DNA from: Sphagnum compactum
Taxonomy: Eukaryota; Bryophyta; Sphagnopsida; Sphagnales
Direction of reading: 5' to 3'
Length of the DNA: 64,000 nucleotides
NCBI GenBank assembly: GCA_965153455.1
Contig: OZ234504.1
Coordinates: 8,804,001 to 8,868,000, forward strand
Shown here: piece by piece, positions 60,131-64,000 of the stretch
Layout: each line of letters starts with the position of its first letter
How positions within the stretch are numbered: the first letter of the stretch is position 1
Position numbers and translations under genes: made by a program
The notes under the pieces: model-generated
Databases searched by the model: none
Seen by the model: the letters and a program-made list of their open reading frames with translations, nothing else
What the model was told of the DNA's origin: nothing

Positions 60131-60330
60131 TAAAGGTGCATTCACACTTGGTGTTAAGGACTCTAGTATTAAGTCCCCCAACGCAAAGGTAGTCATTTAG
60201 AATCTAAACCTATTTGCAATGAACATTTTTATGTTAAGTTAAAACATTCACTTAATCTAAAATAATCACCCATTTTTACATGGTGTGCCACCTAAGATGC
60301 CACCTAGATTAACTATAGTCATTCCATAAT
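60131..60330. mobile_element. MITE family F4, copy 2 (right end lost or diverged)
   Basis: AAAGGTGCATTCACACTTGG, TCTAGTATTAAGTCCC, TTTTTATGTTAAGTTAAA and GTGCCACCTAAGATGCCAC match 35326-35490 in order. The right terminal repeat could not be found. Confidence 0.65.
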
Positions 60331-62674
60331 GACTAATCGCAACACTTTTCATTAAACCAAAATCTAGGTGTATTTGATTTGACTAACTTTGATTAGCAAT
60401 CTAGTCACGTCAAACATCCTCAAGTACACGTGGAATTTCCTTTACTTACATGGTTGTGTCACTCTACGTAACGATTAAAAACAATCATCAACCTTTTGAT
60501 GTGGACTACGACATGTGAAATCACCCTTTTTATTTGTCATTTCACACCCTATTTTTTAAAAGACAATTTCCTAGGGGGTTTTTTTTTTGGGGGGGCTACA
60601 TTTCGCCAATAATAAAAAGGTTGTATGAAATATGATTAGATTAGGTTGGCATTGCTACTAGTAGATTTCCAATGTGTGCTATGACATGTGCAATATTACT
60701 AACAGGTTTTGACGTGGACTATGACATGTGTAATATGCCTAAATTAAGTTGATATTATTCTTAATAAGCTTTTTATGTGGACCATTGCATTTCACATGTG
60801 ACTAAATTAAATCATCATTGTTAATTCACATTGCCACAATTGATTAATTTATGGATGATATTGCCAAAATGATTTTTGAAGCATTGAAATAAATGTTTTC
60901 TAAATTTATGACAATGTACAATGCACTTACAATATCTTTACCAATTTACGAAAAAATAATTATGGAAGTGTTGTTTACATGTGACATTGATGATGAACAC
61001 AATGTCATTAATTTAAAAAAACATCAATTGTAAGAAGTATATATATTTAAATAACAAAAACATATAATTAAGTTCAATCCCCTTGATGCTTCTAGAACAT
61101 GAAAGACAATCTCACATCATATATTTATTGGCCCACCTTTTAAAAACATGTAGACCATGTTTCAAATTTTCACAAAAAATTCAACAAAACATAATTAACT
61201 GAAAACAAATAAGGTACTAAAAATTGATCAAAAATTGAACAATATCCAAAATTGTCCAATTTTATCATTGGGCTGAATATTTATGTGATCCTACAACATA
61301 ATCACATAATATCTCATACTTGCCCTTAAAACCCAACTAATGCAACATAAAATTATGTTATGGTATTTGGAAAACCTAAGGCCTAATCTAAAATATATTG
61401 ACTTAATTTGGCATTTGGCAAATGGAGATACTAACCATCATTATTAGAAGTTGTTGCACACTCCTTTACATTATTTACTTCATCATTTGCCCCTCCATTA
61501 AATGCACCAACAATTGTAGAACATCATTTAATCAAAATATGTTGAATTGACTCATCAATGGAAATTGGAACTTGTAGACCTACATATGCATCATCATTTT
61601 TTAACCTAAACATATCAAAAACTATAGGGTCAATATGAACTTTATCAATTACTTATCTCCGATGGGGTTCCTTCTTCAAAACTACTTTCCATCCTCTTTC
61701 CTTATAACATTTTATTTACAAGCAATTAATGGGAAAGCAAAGGACTAGTTTAAAATGGGAATTGATGAAACAAAGTTTATGAAAATGAAGATATATTCAT
61801 CTCACTTCATCGTTGCGCTACTCCCAATGTAATTTACATTCACCCAATTACAGAACAAAACAACAAGGTTTAGTACCTCATAGTTTTGCCTTAGTATATT
61901 TGCAAGTCATCCCACATATTCCAATTTTGCAAGAACTAATCTCTAATCATTTGAATTTGTCACACATTCTTGTTCAAAAGTTGTTACACCATTGTCACAT
62001 TTTTTCAAGCATTCTTCAACACTTGAAACATGAATGTGGTTGCCAAACACCCACATTGTTCAATAACACTTGGCATGGACATGGGCATAATGTCTTTGTC
62101 AATTATGTTACGTTCTTTGACAGTTGCAACAGTGCAAATCCTTATCCACTTTGGGAATGGTGGCACTTCCTTAAGGTGATATGAGAATGCAACAACCTTT
62201 GATTGAAATTGACCTTTGAGAAAGAAAATAAAATTCAAAAGTTTTATTGTGTTTAAGTGGCTATGCCCTGGTTACATTAAGTAAACTAAAATGAGTTGAC
62301 TTGGAACTAATTTAAGGTTGGGTAAAAATTACAATTGCAATTTTGATATTTCACCTAATGGTTTTGGTGATTTTGAATTTATTGTTTGTCACAATTCCAT
62401 GAGTTGAACTTGAATGAGGGTATGTGTAACCTAGAATGTTAAGAGAAAGAAATGAGAAGAGGAAAAGGGCCCAACCAATTTTGAATAAAGGCGCCTTCCC
62501 CCCTTCCTATGGCTTATTTGACTTTAGCAACATGGAATTTTTTTTAAAGACTTACCTAAATAATGCAATCAATCCATTCTTCATCATCTTCAATATGCGA
62601 CAACATCATTGTTTTCTTCCAACTTTGCCTTCTTAGGAGTTATAATAGTAACATTGACAATGTAATAGGAGGCG
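60331..62674. other. Gene-free interval
   Basis: AT-rich. Two similar phrases about a TGTGGAC(T)ATGACATGTG motif recur near 60500 and 60710. Open frames at about 61813-62238 on both strands have no recognisable domain. Confidence 0.45.
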
Positions 62675-63230
62675 TGTTAACATGTATTAAATACAAATAT
62701 GACCTTTATTAGTTTGTAGTTATTTTGTCAGTTAGATGTTAACATGTATCAAGTACATGTACAACTTTTGTAAGTGTTAATCTACAATTATTTTATTAAC
62801 TAGATAATAACATGTATTAAATGAAGATTTGACCTTTGTAAATGTTAAATTAAAACTTATATATAAATTAATAATTATTACTTAATATATTAGGTCCTAC
62901 TTAGTTAGGTAACTACTTTAGTTACTAGTAAGTGCTTCATATTTGAATTTGTGTTAGGTAACTATGTTAATTACTAGTAAGAACCACCTAGCTTATATAA
63001 GGAAGTGAGTTTGAATATTTTATGTTTTTGTTCATTTGAAATAACATTCATAGAGTTGTTTTGTTATATTTTGAATTTGAATCTATACATTGTGTTTAGT
63101 TTGAACATGCATGCATATGAATAATGAAATTTTTGTGTACATGTCTTATACAAATGTATACTTTGTTTATCAACAAGGAGTTTCATTAACAAAAGCTTCA
63201 AGCTCTTGCCTTTAGGTGGTGTCATTGTCA
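62675..63230 (+). mobile_element. Possible 5' LTR and primer-binding site of a copia-like element
   Basis: It starts TGTTAACATGTATTAAATAC, a common copia LTR opening; three degenerate 62-68-bp units start at 62677, 62739 and 62807 (TTAACATGTAT(T/C)AA); a short repeat GTTAGGTAACTA occurs at about 62912 and 62955; a TATA-like CTTATATAAGG lies near 62993; and TGGTGTCATTGTC at 63217 resembles the initiator-Met tRNA primer-binding site TGGTATCAGAGC. No second LTR is in the window and the 3' LTR end is unclear. Confidence 0.4.
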
Positions 63231-64000
63231 AGGGAGCACAAAGGGAAAAAAAATTTTAAAATGGGGTGAGGAGGAGCTTAGTGGTGGCAACAAATGTGGA
63301 CCAAGGCTACCATTTCCAAGGCTTTAATCTCTTCCTTGAACCTACCAAGTCCAAGCATTAATTTAAGTTTGCATGTTTTAAGCTAGGTTTAGAATACAAA
63401 AAAATGGGTCCAATCCAAAACTCCCTTACTAGGTTAAGGACAAAAGGGCAAAGGGGCTCAAGGTCCAATCCAAGCCTCCTCATTTCCTCCATTTTTATTG
63501 TTTTCTTTAATTTGTTCAAAATTTCAAGGTTTTTTTTAAAATTTTATTTTCAAGTTTTCATCCAAGTAGGAAAATATTCATCCACCATTTGATGCAAAAA
63601 AAGTCATCAAAATGCCATCAAAATTTCATCCACTCAATAAATGGACAATGGCTTAATGACCAAATAGGGGTTTTTTTTATTAAAAAATTGGACATTTATG
63701 GTCCTATGAACAAATATGTGAATATTATTATTATTATTTTAAGTGAAATCTACTTTTTATGAAATTCAAATTTTCCCCAAGTGGTTTGGTTGAGGAGTGA
63801 TTAAGGTTTTTGCAATTTACATTTATATTTTATCTAGATGCATGTATGCTTATACATTGTCACACCTCATTTGATGAAGTGATTTCCTAAGCCTCGTAAA
63901 TAATTAACCTATTGTCAAATTTGGACTCCAACAGAAAATCCCACTTGCCTCTTGTTTTTCTTTTTTTTTCAACTTATGAAAGAGTCATCAAAATATTCTG
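63231..64000. other. Right edge; no recognisable gene
   Basis: If the LTR call is right this would be internal retroelement sequence, but no gag motif could be read. AT-rich, with T-runs. Confidence 0.4.

Noticed and set aside
61813-62238. Overlapping open frames on both strands near 62 kb
   Set aside because: Neither shows a domain; the surrounding sequence is AT-rich repeat-like DNA with stops on either side.

Overview
The window is nuclear DNA of a land plant. Three spliced plant genes lie in AT-rich, repeat-rich flanks: two SBP-box (SQUAMOSA-promoter-binding-protein-like, SPL) transcription factor genes and one ankyrin-Raf-like kinase gene of the VIK type. Introns are short (58-556 bp) with GT-AG borders. 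One SPL carries an intact miR156/miR529 recognition element, which is a land-plant trait. Gene density (three genes in 64 kb), a GA-rich leader and decayed PIF/Harbinger, gypsy-like and copia-like elements would fit a bryophyte or another seed-free plant of moderate genome size, but the species cannot be fixed from the sequence.

Layout. 1-4.4 kb: low-complexity and foldback repeats. 4.44-8.5 kb: GC-richer, GA-microsatellite-rich leader/promoter zone of the first SPL gene. 8.52-12.47 kb (+): SPL gene A, seven coding exons, 711 aa, with a candidate poly(A) signal at 13.41 kb. 13.4-19.4 kb: no recognisable gene. 19.44-21.05 kb (-): VIK-like kinase, two exons, 420 aa, with a degenerate tandem repeat upstream (21.25-21.71 kb). 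22-23.2 kb: copies of dispersed repeats. 23.4-26.2 kb: a dead two-gene PIF/Harbinger transposon (transposase on +, Myb/SANT-like ORF on -). 27-31.9 kb: simple repeats and a foldback element. 31.9-35.2 kb (-): a decayed LTR-retrotransposon gag with a duplicated zinc-knuckle module. 35.3-35.5 kb: a MITE with clear terminal inverted repeats. 36.3-36.5 kb: a 46-bp tandem array. 39.02-42.38 kb (-): SPL gene B, four coding exons, 828 aa, with the miR156/miR529 site in the last exon. 42.4-64 kb: repeats only, including a tRNA-like SINE head, a copia protease fragment, a DDE-transposase-like fragment, further copies of the foldback families and a possible LTR near the right edge.

How the genes relate. 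The two SPL genes share the same intron inside the SBP domain (phase 2, in the Arg codon after CQQCS) and point tail to tail, 26.5 kb apart, with the kinase between them. Gene B should be under miR156/miR529 control. Gene A has a Ser/Leu-rich stretch at what may be the equivalent place but no usable site, so the pair probably differs in age-dependent regulation. The kinase is a separate signalling gene; nothing in the sequence ties it to the SPL genes except position.

I did not find an undescribed biological system. The most useful leads are the regulatory contrast between the two SPL genes, paired NAGNAG acceptors in gene B, the ACGT-bearing repeat array upstream of the kinase, the zinc-knuckle duplication in the dead gag, and several foldback/dispersed repeat families with multiple copies inside the window.
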